A stretch of DNA of 64,000 nucleotides from contig JABWDB010000011.1 of assembly GCA_019614645.1 (NCBI GenBank), forward strand, positions 372,001 through 436,000, given 5' to 3'. The DNA comes from Stratiolaelaps scimitus (lineage: Eukaryota; Arthropoda; Arachnida; Mesostigmata; Laelapidae). Positions 35,831-51,447 of this stretch are shown piece after piece (position 1 is the first letter of the stretch; each line of letters starts with the position of its first letter). The notes under the pieces are model-generated. The model made no database searches. It was given only the letters and a program-made list of their open reading frames with translations, and was not told the origin of the DNA. A program made the position numbers and the translations under genes.

Positions 35831-38453
35831 AAGTGAACGCCCGAACAGTGATTCATCTCTAGCCTTTCATTTCCGAGTTCCGGACGCATCCGGCCGCAAT
35901 TGCTCGGCCAGGCAGATCGTCGGTGGTCGCCGCCATCGGCTAGAACCGAAGGGTGAACAGGTACGCTGCGGTGTGCTGCCGTAGTCGAGGAGGTACGCCT
36001 CCGTACGCCGAGTGCCGCTTCTTCCTGCTACATCTAGCGCACGAGATCGATGTCGGTGTCGCGACACTGGTCCCTAACAAAGGCATTCATCCACGATTCC
36101 ACTCCCTGTGTTCTATCCCAGAGCCATCTTTTTTTTTTGTGCTTATTTACAAGCTCCTAGCCCAGCTATTCCCGTACAAGCCGTGTGCGCGTATGTGTAT
36201 CGTTCGAGGACAGCAATTCAACGCCTGTGTCCCGATTCATCGAGGTTACCGGCGCCGGTCGGTTGCACCATCATCACATCGAACGGTTCGGCCGCCCGAC
36301 ACGCTAAAGCCGGAGTGGGCGGGTTCGGTGATGTACAATCGGATCTTCTTCTTGGCGTCGCTACTGAGCGGAACTTCTACCGGAATGAGTAGCTTATACG
36401 AGTGAGAGAGAGAGAGAGAGGTGTGATCGGGTGCGGGGGCATGCGGAACGAACAGAGGCCCCGCGATAGCCCGCCGGGGGCACTTGGGGGTGCGGCTCTG
36501 ATCTCGAATTGTGCGGGACCGCGAACCGAGGGGGTGTTTGCCCACTGGCGCCACCGCTGTCTGGCACCGACTTAGCTCGTTCTCTAAACAGAGAGCTTGG
36601 CGCTCTCGTCACGTCAGGTGCAGAAACTAGAGAGAGAGAAGCATTACAAACTATAACAGGAGAAAGCATTGAGTGAATCTAGCGAAAGACACCGGTCATG
36701 GTGGCTGCGGACGGGCACCAGCCGACAGCAGCGGTACAGACAGCACAATCTGCGTAGGCTGCGACATCGTAGGCAAACTCGTGCAGCTCGTCAAACTTGC
36801 TGGCTTGCGGTGTTTCACAAGCAAACACCACCACAGCCGCGAGCTAGATACGGATCACGACTAAAAGCCATGTACGGCGTATGCAAGCAAAGTCGTGCCC
36901 CCGATCAATGTCGGCGCTAGGCTGGATCGGGATAGCTGGATTTCGGTGTCCGGCGTAGTGGCCGTATGCTGAGAAGATGTCGTGCTAGCAATATGACTAG
37001 CCTAACTCACTGATAATGAGAACGGGTACTATGATAACGGCGAGTTGTATCGGCGAGTGACGAAGCGTAACGGGCGTGGGGGGTGGCTAAGGTTCTCGGG
37101 GAGATGACGTCGCGATGAAATGTGCTCTCGTGGAAACTTACGGTGCATATCAGTCTTATGCCATATTCATTTCCTGCTTGACTAAGATTAACTAACTATG
37201 CTTGCATTGGATGTCACATACAATGTGTGTATATGATTAATAAGAGACCTATGATGTAAATTCATTTTTAAACAAAATGTCTCTCTTTCCTATCGAATAA
37301 GTACCGACAACGTCGAGTTCGCATCGGTCACAATGAGAATGTGGTGATGATGATCACATATATTATAGTCTGTAATTGTAACTAAAAAAAAAGCCACAGT
37401 AGAGAGTTTTTTTGAAGTAGAACGAGTTTCTTTCCTGTCCAGCTGAGGACCTAAGCGCTAACTGCGGTTCCTTCGGTGAACTTCAGTTGTGTATTTGTGT
37501 TGTATTGTTTTCTGTTAAGAGGAGTATAAGTTCCGTTGATATAGTAAAACTTTGCATTTTGTATTTAGGACGTCGTCCGTCCATCCATCATCATGCGAAG
37601 TGCTTCTTAGCGACATTATATGATATACCTTGTTATTCTATATATAATCACTAGAAATAATTCCTAATTACTGTACTTGAATAAACATTATTCTGTTTCT
37701 CGGTATGATATACCTTCAATCTGATATATATATATATATATATATTGAACTATGTGCAAAATGACCATTAAGAAAGACGCATAGTAAACTATATAGATAC
37801 GTAATGTGCCTTTGTAGACCACTACATTTGTTTCGCTGTCAGCGTGATCTTACTAGAATCACGGCTGACTGATTCTTGATTTTTGTCGAGCCATTGATCT
37901 TTTATTTATTTTCTTTCGACCGCAATTCCCATCGATTAATCTAATACATCGTTCATGGCCAGTACGGTGTATGTTGCTTAATGCCGGTGGGATGACTAAT
38001 TGAGCGCCGCATGACCAAAACTGCGCAGTATCATCGTTCGATATATGATCAACAAAAAAAAAAGAAGAACGCGGATGAAGAAGAGGCGGTGTTTACCTTT
38101 GACGAATCATTGCCGACGAGATTGTGGAAGCCACCTCAGCGGTAAGCCCGCCTGTCATCTGTGAACAATTCACTCTCCAACGGACGCTCATATTGTGACG
38201 CCCCTTAGTAAAGTATTTTCATGGCTAACTCGTCGTCATGTTATGTACTACGTTCAATTTGACTGATACTGCTTCCTTTTAGGACACTTGTTGTGGTGGG
38301 GGGGGGCGGCATGATGGGGCATAATTCAAATAGCGGCTGCATAGGGCCAAACCTTTCCAGCAGAGAGAGAGGGCGAGAAAAAAGCGATACCGATGTCGAG
38401 TGGAGGGAAGGCGCGGCATTGCATTGAGGGTGTATTGCGTAGGAGCACCGGGT

Positions 38454-38563
38454 AATATATATATATATATATATATGTGTGTCTGTGTGTGTACAATAGA
38501 ACACGAGTTCTTCTTTAGCGTTCAAAGCGGACGACATTCAGGTTGCAATTGACACCGCATTCG
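38454..38563. repeat. Dispersed TA-linked repeat, copy 1
   Basis: A TA tract and GT run are followed from 38491 by GTACAATAGAACACGAGTT, then TTCTTTAGCGTTCAA and onward to about 38563. This aligns with 47702-47775 at roughly 84% by eye. Both copies have a TA tract on the same side. Confidence 0.7.
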
Positions 38564-40558
38564 TTTACTGACCATTTTCATTTCAACGATAGTTGCTCGG
38601 TTTCATACAGGAGCAAAGGAAGGAGATACACTTATAGTATTATCGATCGTCATATGTTGTAAATGACATGCCAGTCCGCGGCTGGGATATCGCCTCCTCA
38701 AAAAGTGACCGGGTCAGGCGGTTCCCGCTCCATCGTCAGCATTCTTAGCTCAGGTAGTGGCTAAGTCGAGCGTTCCTCTTTTTCAGGTGACTCTCAGCTG
38801 TTCGCCCTTTCGATGACCTCTGGGGCGCTAGTACTTCACTTTCAGGTATTACTATGAGGACCTGTCGGGGCAATCTTTACTTGTTTTTAGGGAACTCGAC
38901 CTTGCTCGTGAGCATACATATCATTACGATCTACGCGTGTACTCTAGCTGAGATCGAACACCGACATCTGGATCTACGTACCTGCGCTTCCCCCCTGGGA
39001 ACGATGTATTTCAGTATGACAATATCGTGGTATAGCAAGGCTGGCGTGACAGCGAGCTAGCTTCGTTTGTTCGAAGAAAACACTCGAAAAGCAGAGGGGG
39101 ATCGAGTTCGACGTCGCCTGCCAATTATACCCTTTGAATATAGGGCGAGCGGATCCACCGCTATCGAGAACGCGAACGCGTCTAACTTAGGATATATTAG
39201 TTTCAAGCAATAATTTACTATTTTGTCTACAAGTGCTACAAATCCTCGTATAATTTTTCGGACACTGGGAAAAAGATGATCCCCTTACAGGACTACAACG
39301 GGGAAACACAGGTAGTCGCAAGAGAGTAAACCCCCGGCTATAGAACACTAGCCGGAGCAGTTACACACGGTTCCATAGAAATCGAAGTAGTGCCAAGAGT
39401 GCCGGATTTAGGGAAGAGATCGACTCTCAACAGGGCAGGGATTTGGCAGGTAGAGCAGCTTTGTCATTTTGATGTCAACTCTGCCCTGGATCGGCCCACC
39501 GTCGATAGAGATTGGAGTAGATTTCTTGTGGTGTCTGTGCGTTTCGAATTCCCTCCTCGCCAAAAACAAGAAGCAGGCTAGACATAATCATTGAGGATGC
39601 TCTTTATCAGGCTCCTCTTCACCACAGCCCCGAGACATCTGGCTTTTCTCTCGAAGTGTCCAGTTAGCGTAAACAAGCACAGCTACCATATATATATATA
39701 TGTATATATATACGTTGACTTGTCTATTATATTATAGCTGTGCCGTTGTCTCGGGCCGAACGGCCAATTCTGTATCTGCCGAATGCTCCGCACTCGAAAT
39801 CTTCCCATCCCCACATAATCCGCCCCTGTGTGGGAGGTTACCCAGACAGGAGGTATTCGCTCGCTCGCTGGCGTCGCCACTGGCCGAAGCGAGAGGCTGG
39901 CTGCGTTCTCGGAGGAGGCGCTCAATGGAGTCTCTGATACAGGTGTCTGGCCTGATCAGTTTCTCTCTCAGCTTCCTCGCCCGATCCTCCATCCTAACCT
40001 AACCTGGCCTACTCGAACGGAACAGCTTACCGATATGGCACCGGTTTGATCATTCAGCTTTTCAAAAACTGGAGGCTGACATAGAGAAGAAGAGAGACTA
40101 TTATGGGTTCCACTCGTTGTACTAGCTCTTGTGGGTTTCCAGGGGGCAAAAACGCGACTTCTTCACGATCAGAGAGGGAGAGAGACAGAGAGAGACAGAG
40201 AGAGTAATGAAGCTGCGCATAGTCTTTGATATATGCAAGGTGTTCGGCAAGTTCCGCAAACCCCTATGGGAGATCAGGCAAGGTCGTTTGAGATAATGAT
40301 TTTGGTGGTTTTTCTCCTCGTCTAGCTTGTTAGTTTGAACTATACGACTCTACCTTAATATGTATTTGAAGCAATGAGAAAGAGGGCTCTGATTAGCAAA
40401 CCCACATGGTTGTATGACCTTGCGCCCAGCCTGCATAGACAATATGTGCAAGTCTGTTAGATACACGTTATTACATGCATATACAAGATCACGCAGCCAT
40501 AAATGACGTCACATATTAGATGACGCGGAGATCACACAAGTGAATCACGAGTGTCCGT

Positions 40559-40580
40559 GGAGTTGGGGAAGCCCAACTCC
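40559..40580. repeat. Short perfect hairpin
   Basis: Nine paired bases, GGAGTTGGG and CCCAACTCC, around GAAG. It is isolated, with no gene next to it. Confidence 0.7.
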
Positions 40581-42530
40581 CGCAGATAGGGTCACTTTAG
40601 TGGCACGCTGATAGGGAGCGCATTATCCACACCGCTCATTATGGAGGAACGACTGCGTGAACAGGTTGAGATACATACGTAGTCGATTGGGCTCGTTCTG
40701 CTTTTGGACGTTCGATGTCGACTCCGCAGATAGTGGGTGCTGTGCGTTTGCGCATTAGGCGATCGTATGAACGTATAGGTTGCATGTGCGTTCTACGTAT
40801 TTTGTGTTAGGTTGTAGTTAGAACATAAAGCGAGTTTTTTTTTTGGGGTTTTGGCTACTTTGTGCTAATGGCGAGTACCTCTTGTGTTACACGGAACAGT
40901 GTGAAAGTAAAAATTGTCATTATTGTCCCGATGTCAGTTGTGCATGACTTCCGAGAGCCGTGAACATTTTGCTTGTCGTTAATAGGTCGGTCTGCGCGTT
41001 TGTCGATTCATAACATGCATGTTAGGCGGACTTGTTCGAGAACGATATCTCAATGCTGTACAATTTGCGTTCGGGGCGTACAGTTGGCGACACTCGGATT
41101 CAAGTCCGAGCTCGCATCTCGCATATTGTGGTTGCAACCCGTCGAGGTGCTCAACTCGCCTGCTCTGCCACAGATATCTTTTTTGCTAAATCATACGTGT
41201 ATTACATATATGAGACATTTCCCTAAGGATAATATACCCCTCACTCATTTCGCCATCTCGATATCTAGCGCAAGTGCTACCCAGCCGGAGATTCAGCATT
41301 CGCTGCTCGACCACAGCATGATGTAATAACAGTCAAATGATTCGTGCTGAGTCGCGAATGTTCTCCCAGACGACACTTCGCTTAGGAGGGCTGAACACTC
41401 TGACACTCTGAACACGGGGTGACCTGACGCAGGTTGTTCGGCTGTGGTTAGTCGGGGCATCGCGAACGAAGCAAATCGGCACTCCTCCTCTGTTGATGTC
41501 GATCTGAACAGAATGAATTCGCGCTCTCTCTCTCTCTCTCGCTCTCCCTCTCATTCCTCGTTGTCTATCTGAGTGAATGTATATATGTGAATGTATATAT
41601 ATATATATGTCCTTGTCGCTTGCTGGCGAGATCGGGCTCGAGCGATGCAGACTCGCATACCAGACAGACTTGTTTGCGCACTGGCGCCGGACTCCTCTGG
41701 AGTACACGGAATTCGCGCGGCGAACCAGTGTGCCAAATAACAACAACAACACCACCAACCCGAACAGCAACGGCACCGGCAACGGCACCAGCCACAGCAG
41801 TCCGCTAACTACCTATCCACTGGCAGCGCCCCGTTGCACTCGCGCAAGCCGTAAGCAGTGCGCGATAGCCCTCCGCCGACGCCCACACCGTCGGCCGATT
41901 CGGGTTCGGCCATTGGTGGCCCATACAGGAAGAAGAATTAGGAGATGAGCTGGGGCGGAGGCCACCTCTAAAGGCGAACAACAACGCTCGACCCTGTACC
42001 GCCGACCGAGTCGGTGAGGGAGAGCTGCGTGGGGGCGGGGGAACGGGGGACTATGGCGGAGCTAGGCATCTGAACTCTCCGATTCGTCGCATTCGTGCAT
42101 CTTTCTCCCTTTTGCTGTTATACGCACGGCCACTGCGTATACGAGCGATCGTCTCGGACGGGCGGTGCGCCGCGATCCGCGCCGTGTTTGGAATCTCGCG
42201 TACCGACTGATCGAATCCGAAGCCAGCGGGGGGGGCTCGCCGGCGACAGGTGCCTACATTCAACTCGCAGGTCAGACTCGAGGAATCGCGCTCGCGGTGA
42301 ACGGCTTGAGCGTACGGTGTCGTCGAGCCGAAGGCACTTGCTGTCGATGCCATTGTTTTGGTGCATTAGATCAGGACGATCGATGTGTGGTCGCGATGAT
42401 GCGGGATCAATGCGCGGTCAATGGCGACCGGGTCCATCTTCCCGGGGGTATGACACCGTTTAGAAGGAAATCGCAGACCTGGAGATTTTAGGGGTCCCAC
42501 TTCTGATATCGTTCGTAGGTAGGTATAAGC

Positions 42531-42625
42531 AAAGGTCTATAGGTTTATTGAAGGAACACTGCAGTTGTTGCAATGCTGGAGTTCTCTTATATGTTTGAGA
42601 TATAGCTAAGCAGATCGATCCGGTG
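42531..42625 (-). mobile_element. tRNA-derived SINE, copy E (5' truncated)
   Basis: Only the tail and part of the linker survive. On the minus strand it reads ATATAAGAGAACTCCAGC, then ATTGCAACAACTGCAG, then TGTTCCTTCAATAAACC. No B-box follows at the expected distance. It is diverged and probably old. Confidence 0.7.
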
Positions 42626-43975
42626 ATTGAGTTTAGTCACGCCCATTGGCAGGTAGCTAAACTCGGTCACCGGATGCACGACACCCTTTTTTTTTCAACG
42701 AGGTTGAGTGACAAAATCTTCAAAAATACACCACAGCTTTACATCTTAGGTATTAATCGCTGTGATAGTGACACCCTTGCGGACACTAACCCGTGCGTAT
42801 ATTAGCAACGTATTGCGAACATACCGCTGGCGCACCCACCACTTTCAGTGAGCAGCTTGGTCGACTATTGGTGCAGCGACGAGATGAAGTAAATGCTATA
42901 AAGACCAGCCGTTGCTGTTATAAACATTCGAGTTATTGCGCATGCTTGGATTGCCACTGATGCGTTGTCGCATGGTATTACGGCGCCAAAGACGTTTTTG
43001 AGGCCATAACTCTGTTGAACTCTATCCAAAGTATAATGTGAGTGTCGCTCAATAGTACAGGCTCGTGAAGTGGCGTAGCCAACAACGACACTTGCTATAG
43101 CCGAGCCGGTGAAGGTTCCCACCCGTCACATGCTAAGGCTGTTTATGGACGTTTTCGAGAGAGTTGGGGTTTCTTTGTTTGCGGTAATGTTCGCTCCAGC
43201 AAGCTTCACTTCTACAAATGAGATACCAAAGACAGAGCGGAACTCAGCCTAGCAATTAGTACAATGCAGCACAAAAGCTGAAGTTTACGACTGGAACTAC
43301 AGTTGTGATAACGCTTAATTGTTCGTAAAAAAACGTATTAATCAGCATCCTACCGTTTAGCGGATGATATCCATGGGTCACTTGAAGCGTCAACACTTCG
43401 TGCCGTGTTTAAAGGCCCTATGTTTTCGTCGACGATCGTATATAGCGGCAAGCGGTATCAACGTTTTGGATACAAATTATAGTATCATATTCATAGATGC
43501 TAGCCGAACCAGCAACAGGTGACCACGGACCCTCAAAGAAGGAGGATTATCTCCTTAGCTTTCGAGCGATTTGAACGAATTGCGCATATTTCAGCCGTCG
43601 TCTGAAATCTGCCTGTGTCTCCTATGGACATAGATCCATCCAAGAGCCCAATCGTCCCAACATCCCACTTACATAAGTATATACATACTTCTTGCGAACA
43701 GATCTCACAGGTAGTCGTCACACCGGTGCCTTGACCGCTTATCCTATCAGGGACCAAGTACTTTAGTTTTGAGGCCTGGTGTCCATGCAGGATATACCTT
43801 TAACCTCTTTAAAAATAGGCATGAATACGGTGAGCTGCACTTTACTGCTGTATTGAACGTACCACCTTGTTATGTCCATTCCCTTGGTGGGCTCTCCAAC
43901 CAGAGGGTAGCAGTGAGTGTTGTCCGGGTGTCTGTTGTCATTCCGTGTAGGATGGTGCAGAAATGTGGTGAATGG

Positions 43976-44010
<35 letters not shown>

Positions 44011-44652
44011 GTTTAAGAGGTTGATTGGTTTGATAACAATGGTAAACATTCGCTAGGGATCGGAGACTAGGACTGGCGGCTGATTGCGTTATGGATTATT
44101 TCGTCAGTGGATTATTTCGCTTTTCAATCTTGGCACAAAACAAATAGAATTTAAAAGACCTTTTGCTCATATGACTGAACCGAATGTACAATGCTGCTAG
44201 ACCTCAGCTCGAATAGAACAAGTATGTGAATTCAATTTAAAATGGGATTTAGGCAAGGAATTTTATTAAAATCGCTTACAAATGTTATCTGGGTTTGTGA
44301 AATTGTTGCTATGATTATTATATTATATACGTATATACGACTTCAAACATACAATACTTAGAGAATTAGTTAGGGATCATATACATAATGAACGTGTGCG
44401 TAAATGTTACAACGACATATAATTCTAATATGTACGTCGGAATATGTTAGATTTAGCTATAATGTCTTTAAATATCGACCAACATCATGCGTATTTATTT
44501 CGCATGCATTCGCCATTATGACCTTTCAGAATCGTTCAGTATTTGCTGTTTTCTTCCAGTTTATATTTTCAATTAGGCTCAATGCGGACAGATCAGGATA
44601 TTTTTCAAATAAAATGAGATGACTTCCCATCGTCATTACGTTAAACAGTTGA
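42626..44652. other. No supported gene
   Basis: Short frames only, AT-rich from 43.2 kb. Contains the TA tract at 43979-44007. Confidence 0.55.
43979..44007. repeat. (TA)14 microsatellite
   Basis: A pure TA run. Confidence 0.95.
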
Positions 44653-44690
44653 CGTTGTATGATTCAATATATATATTGATTTATACAACG
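44653..44690. repeat. 38-bp imperfect palindrome
   Basis: CGTTGTATGATTCAATATA is followed by its complement with two mismatches, ending ATACAACG. It lies 30 bp from the 3' end of RLE-element copy 2. Confidence 0.8.
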
Positions 44691-44720
44691 TATAATTCAA
44701 AGGTAATAATTATATTGACA

Positions 44721-44974
44721 ATTTATTCAAACATACAGTAGGGCGGGATTTCTAGGGATTATGGGGGGGGGGGGGGTGAGGACGACAATGTTCCGAGGAA
44801 GGCGATGGCATTGCCTCTCTGCACGGCGAGGGACAGCCGCTGCAGGAGGAAAGAGCCAGCGCGCTTGTCCCCGGTGGCGCGGATCAGCCTATGGTAGACC
44901 CCCTCGAGGAAGTTCGCAGTGAGAGGGCCGTGCCCGCCCAAGGTCTCAAAGGCAAGGGGGGAAAACAGGTGGGT
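44721..44974 (-). mobile_element. 5'-truncated retroelement with RLE-like domain, copy 2
   Basis: Complement of 22820-23072 with about two substitutions and one extra C in the poly-C run (14 versus 13). It encodes the last ~70 codons of the domain (THLFSPLAFETLGGHGP onward). The 5' break is abrupt at ACCCACC. The 3' end ATTTATTC (plus strand) is the same base as in copy 1. Shared 3' ends with different 5' truncations are the mark of target-primed reverse transcription. A frame of 108 codons runs through it but starts in flanking DNA. Confidence 0.85.
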
Positions 44975-47678
44975 AATTATTATTCTTATTATCATTATCC
45001 CATAAGCTCTCGGCTTAAATTGCAGCCGGATGGCGGATTCATTGGCTCCCTGCGACGCCACTGACACGAGCCCGTTTTCGTGCAACAGCCTCCGCCCGCT
45101 CTCAGCGCTAGAAGCATAACGCTAACAGCCGGCTTGCTAACGACGTCCCTGTTTTTTGTCCATTTGCGGTAAAGGCAGAGGCGGAGAAATCGAAACAAAA
45201 GAAATGCCGCCCACCGATTCCTGGGCGGGATTTCTCCAAGGGCCACCACCATAACCAGCGCCATGACCACGACGCTGGTGGTGTCCTTTTGTCCCATGTA
45301 AGCGATAGCAAAATTCCGCTACCGCTCGTAATGGCATTACCCGGACGGCGACTACGATTTGTGTGGATGTCGCGTTAATGTCTACGCCGCACATTGGCTG
45401 TGGCACATGAAGGCACAAGTTCACTGGTGTGCGTTCATTCTTTCATTGGGTCCATTTGTTCGTAACAAGTCTCATGCACCATTTGCATCGGTGGACGGTC
45501 CGTACTACCTATGCAACAACGCTTGGGCCGGGTGCGGACCGTCTCATTCTCGTGCTAAACCTCTCGAGCTGTGCTAGTCAAAGGTTCGGGCGATCGAAGC
45601 AGGTTTCGTGACGGAGTCGAAATCGGGAATCTGCTCCCAGGTCTGGCCCAAGGGGAATTGGGACTGTCTGGCGACGGCATGCCGAGTACATGTCGTTTGT
45701 ATTACAGTTCGTTAGCCAATCGATCGGTAGATCAATAAGAGTCCATTACAGTCAGGCTCGGCTCCACCACCGAGCGTCGAGCTCAATTCCCGTCGACAGG
45801 CAGAATCTAGAGCAGAACGTGTTATCACACTAACGTGAAGGTCACCGAAGAAAGGCAACTCCCTACGCGATGATCAAACGGCGGATGCGCGCACAGCGAC
45901 GAAGCAGGGGTAGTAGAAGAGAGGAGAAGAGATAGCTGCCGTCGATAGAAACTATAAACGAAAGAAACGGCATCACGGCGGGGGCTCTGACGTGCGCGGT
46001 CCGCGGCAGATGTCCACGTCGCACAGTTGTACCTTCGGGCCTTCGAGCCTGCAAGAAAACAAAGCAGCACAAAGGGAAGACATTTTGCTCCTGTCGGAAG
46101 CGAGAAGATGGGTCACGGCAGCAGGCTCTGAGAATAAGAAGTGGAACGTTCTTGTAGACGGTGTCGCGGACACGGCGCCGCTTCCGATTGAACCCAGTGA
46201 ACGGCGGGTGTGTGTGTGTGGGTTGGTTTTTTGGGTTTGGCTGGGTATGGCCGCATAGAAAAAGGAAGAAGTCAGTCATCGAATTTTCGATGCTGGCAAT
46301 ACACACGCGTAGCCAGATGCTCGCGGTGAGAGAGAGAGGCTACACCAGCACATCCAGATCGCACAAACCGTAGATTGTGCTAATGCAAGCGTCCTGTCCC
46401 GTAGCCTTCGAATGCAGGAGCTTTCGAAGAACAATCCCGACGGACTCGAGCGTTACGCGAGTCCGATGCGTTTCTTTGTCGTCAATACGAACCTAGCCTG
46501 AACGACTCTGGCCGTGGCACCCTCTCAATGAATGGCACCCTGTGTAATAACGGCCGACTGTCGCACGCTGTCTACCCATCCTATTGTTCCTCCGACCTTA
46601 TGGTGCTCATATTTTACGTCCGTACTCGACAATCGAACTTCACACGTCAAACGAGGTGCATCAGGTGCGCGCTTACGCATTGTGGTGAGTTCCATCGTTT
46701 TTGTCTTCATTCTTCTTGGTGTTTCAGGTCGGTCCGAAATCCCCCGCTACCGGCACTGACTTCGCGGGGACTTGAGACTCGTCTGGTTCAGTCGTCTGTC
46801 CTCCTGATATCTGTCCGGTGCTCCGCGCTGCCGGCGAACCAGTGCTGGCATCTGGATGCGAGCAGGTCGAGCCCATATAGCGTCTCACTATAGATGTGAG
46901 AGCGCCCTGCGCATTGCCACAATATAGTACGCTCGGTCGGCACCAGCTAGTAGTGATAGTAGTAGTAGTACTAGCAACAGTATTGTCCATTTTTTTTATT
47001 GTCCATCAAAGCTGTTAGCAAAGGGAGCGAGCTCGTCAGACCACTCGTTCGATGGGGGTCAGCGCAGACGAACGCTCGCGGAACGCGAAACACAAAGGGA
47101 CACCATGGGAACACATTGCGAATGTTTTTACTTCGCGCATTAAAATACTATGAGATAGGCAATCAGAATCTAGACAGAAGGCGCAAGAAAACGTGGTGGC
47201 TATCGAACAAAATCAAAATGGCGAGAGAGTCACACGCAGCATGGACACCGGCGTTACGGGGAGCACCGGCGAGATTGAGTTCCTTCACTATGTTCAGTCT
47301 TCGTATCTCTTCCTCAATTCATACGGAGGCATCGAGGGGCATTAGAGCATCGAAATATCGATCGACCCAATTCGAAAAGTGATTAGTCGTGCCGTTGACT
47401 GCGAGCCAACGTGGATCCCACGAACGAGAAAAAAGTGGACATGACCAGCAGTAATAATAACAAGAATAATAATCATTGGTTGTTTTTTTCTCATTTTTTT
47501 TTATCTTCGATGTGTGTGCTTGTAGCTTTGTGACGACAGACCTCGTTCAGATGAGATGATTAATTGGTCGGCAGGCGAGATTGGCGACACAACAACAGGT
47601 AGAAGATACACGTGCGCCAGCAGAATGGCGATACATCGGGTGCTTGTAGCCTGTCATTACCGTCACTAAAAAAAAACA
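44975..47678. other. No supported gene
   Basis: Frames of 95-147 codons overlap one another on both strands with no domain. One at 46999-47382 has a mildly coding-like basic stretch but starts at TTG and lacks splice support. Confidence 0.5.
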
Positions 47679-47775
47679 TATATATATATATATATATATA
47701 TGTACAATACAACACGAGTTTTTCTTTAGCGTTCAAGGCGGATCGCATTCAGATTTCAATTCGCACCACAATCGT
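47679..47775. repeat. Dispersed TA-linked repeat, copy 2
   Basis: A TA tract at 47679-47702 is followed by GTACAATACAACACGAGTT, then TTTCTTTAGCGTTCAA, aligning with 38491-38563. A further TA run begins at the other end (about 47776). The pair suggests a small transposon that carries or attracts TA repeats. Confidence 0.7.
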
Positions 47776-49918
<2,143 letters not shown>

Positions 49919-50011
49919 CAACATGGTGCAGTGTGTAAAGGCGCGCGAAAGGCGACAAAGCGAACGTCGGTTTCGTTAGAAGGTTAGAGTTAGACCTACC
50001 ACAGGTAGGTA

Positions 50012-50150
50012 AGGGTAAAGGTTTGTTGATTTATTAAAGGAGCTGCAATTGTTACAATGCGTAAGGTCTCTTATATGTCATCACGCAGCGGGGCTCGAAC
50101 CTGCGGCCTCTGGCTTCCGATAGCGAGAGACTTAGCCGGTAATGGAGTGG
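50012..50150 (-). mobile_element. tRNA-derived SINE, copy F
   Basis: The minus strand shows the A-box region CCGGCTAAGTCTC, a B-box GCAGGTTCGAGCCCCGC, linker GATGACATATAAGAGACC, then TTACGCATTGTAACAATTGCAG and CCTTTAATAAATCAACAAACC. Head and tail both match copies B and D. A possible short duplication CAGGTA flanks it, but is too short to rely on. Confidence 0.8.
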
Positions 50151-51447
50151 CAGGTACCGAGATAATCAACAGGTTCGCTCTGCCACGATCCCCGGGGAAT
50201 TTCCATCCCGGTTAGACACCTCAGTGGGGCATCTTACCCAAGTCGCACACTCTTGAACGCTTGCCTCTCCAGACAGAACACTTGCATGGGTTGGCTGACA
50301 AGTGTAACTAACGCATGACAAGGAGCCTTTTCGACGACCGACCTACAGGCCACTGTCAACATTCGAGGCGAGGTCGCATAGGTTCATCCGGATGTTGTGG
50401 CACCATGGCCATTGAAACCGCTGTGAAGTGGGCAGTTTGGAAGCTCCAAAGAGAGCGTGTATTTTGGCCCGATATGTCTATTGGCCATTCGCGAGTGCTG
50501 GTGAGGATCCCCAAAACATGACCTACGATTTCGCCACCTTAAATATATTATTATTTAAGGGTGGGCGGCACAAGTGCACGGTTTAGTCTAAGCGACACTT
50601 GGGTAGAAGAAATAGGAAATCGCGCCAAATCTCTATGTGGCCCTTCCGATTCATTTACTTATAACTGAGAGTAGGAAGAGCCTCCGTATCACTACGAATT
50701 GTTTTAACTGGCTTCGATTGTGACCGATTAGCGAAGTTATCAGAGATTACGCTGTGGTTCCCATAGGGCCAAAGCTATGTGTCCACTCGTTCTGACATTT
50801 CTCGAACATTTTAGACTATAGCGAAGCTATGAGCCGGAGTTCTGACGAGGATACCGTACGGGATTCTTTACCACAGGTATAAATTGTCTATGCGCACTTC
50901 GTTAACCAATTTAGTCACACTTTGTGCAGGGACGCCGCCATGTCACGGATTGTGCCGATGACCCACAAGCGTCGAGCACACGACACATTTGAGAGGTCCT
51001 TTATTCCATCACGGGTAGCCTAGGTGCCTCTCGTAACGTCGCGTCGATGAGATTGCAGCCAAGCGCTCGATGCATGGAAAGGTTGTGTCATCAATTATCT
51101 GTCGCCATCAGATTCGATGCCGATCATCCCATCGACATCATCGGTATCATTATGCTTTTAGCGACGCCCCCTTCAATTATCAGACGAGGGGAGAACTGTG
51201 CGGCTACTGGTTAAAAAAGCAGCCACGAAATGATGGTTAGCGTTTCCGCCAATTTGATCTTTGCCACGTAAGCATACGATCAAGTGTATTTGTACGTTTA
51301 GGTGACGCAGCAGGTTGGATATTGGCCTACTTGGCTGTCTGCACACCTACGAAGGTCCATATGCATTAGGCTATCTGTCCTCGTTCATGGCTTCGACTAT
51401 CCCGACGCTAATACGGGCAAACGCATTAACGCATCAGAGAAAAGGCT
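50151..51447. other. No supported gene
   Basis: Short frames only; no repeat recognised. The 3' part is entered by the frame that leads to the next candidate. Confidence 0.5.

Larger units (their letters stand above)
35985..42530. other. No supported gene; simple and dispersed repeats
   Basis: GA runs lie near 36403, GAGAGACA units near 40170-40204 and TA tracts at 37724, 39690 and 41578. A hairpin GGAGTTGGGgaagCCCAACTCC is at 40559-40580. Frames of up to 151 codons cross TA or CT tracts and are not credible. Confidence 0.5.

Noticed and set aside
35880..35950. RQIVGG as a serine-protease activation site
   Set aside because: The following residues (RRHRLEPKGEQ) lack the usual pattern, and no CGG or AAHC region was found downstream.
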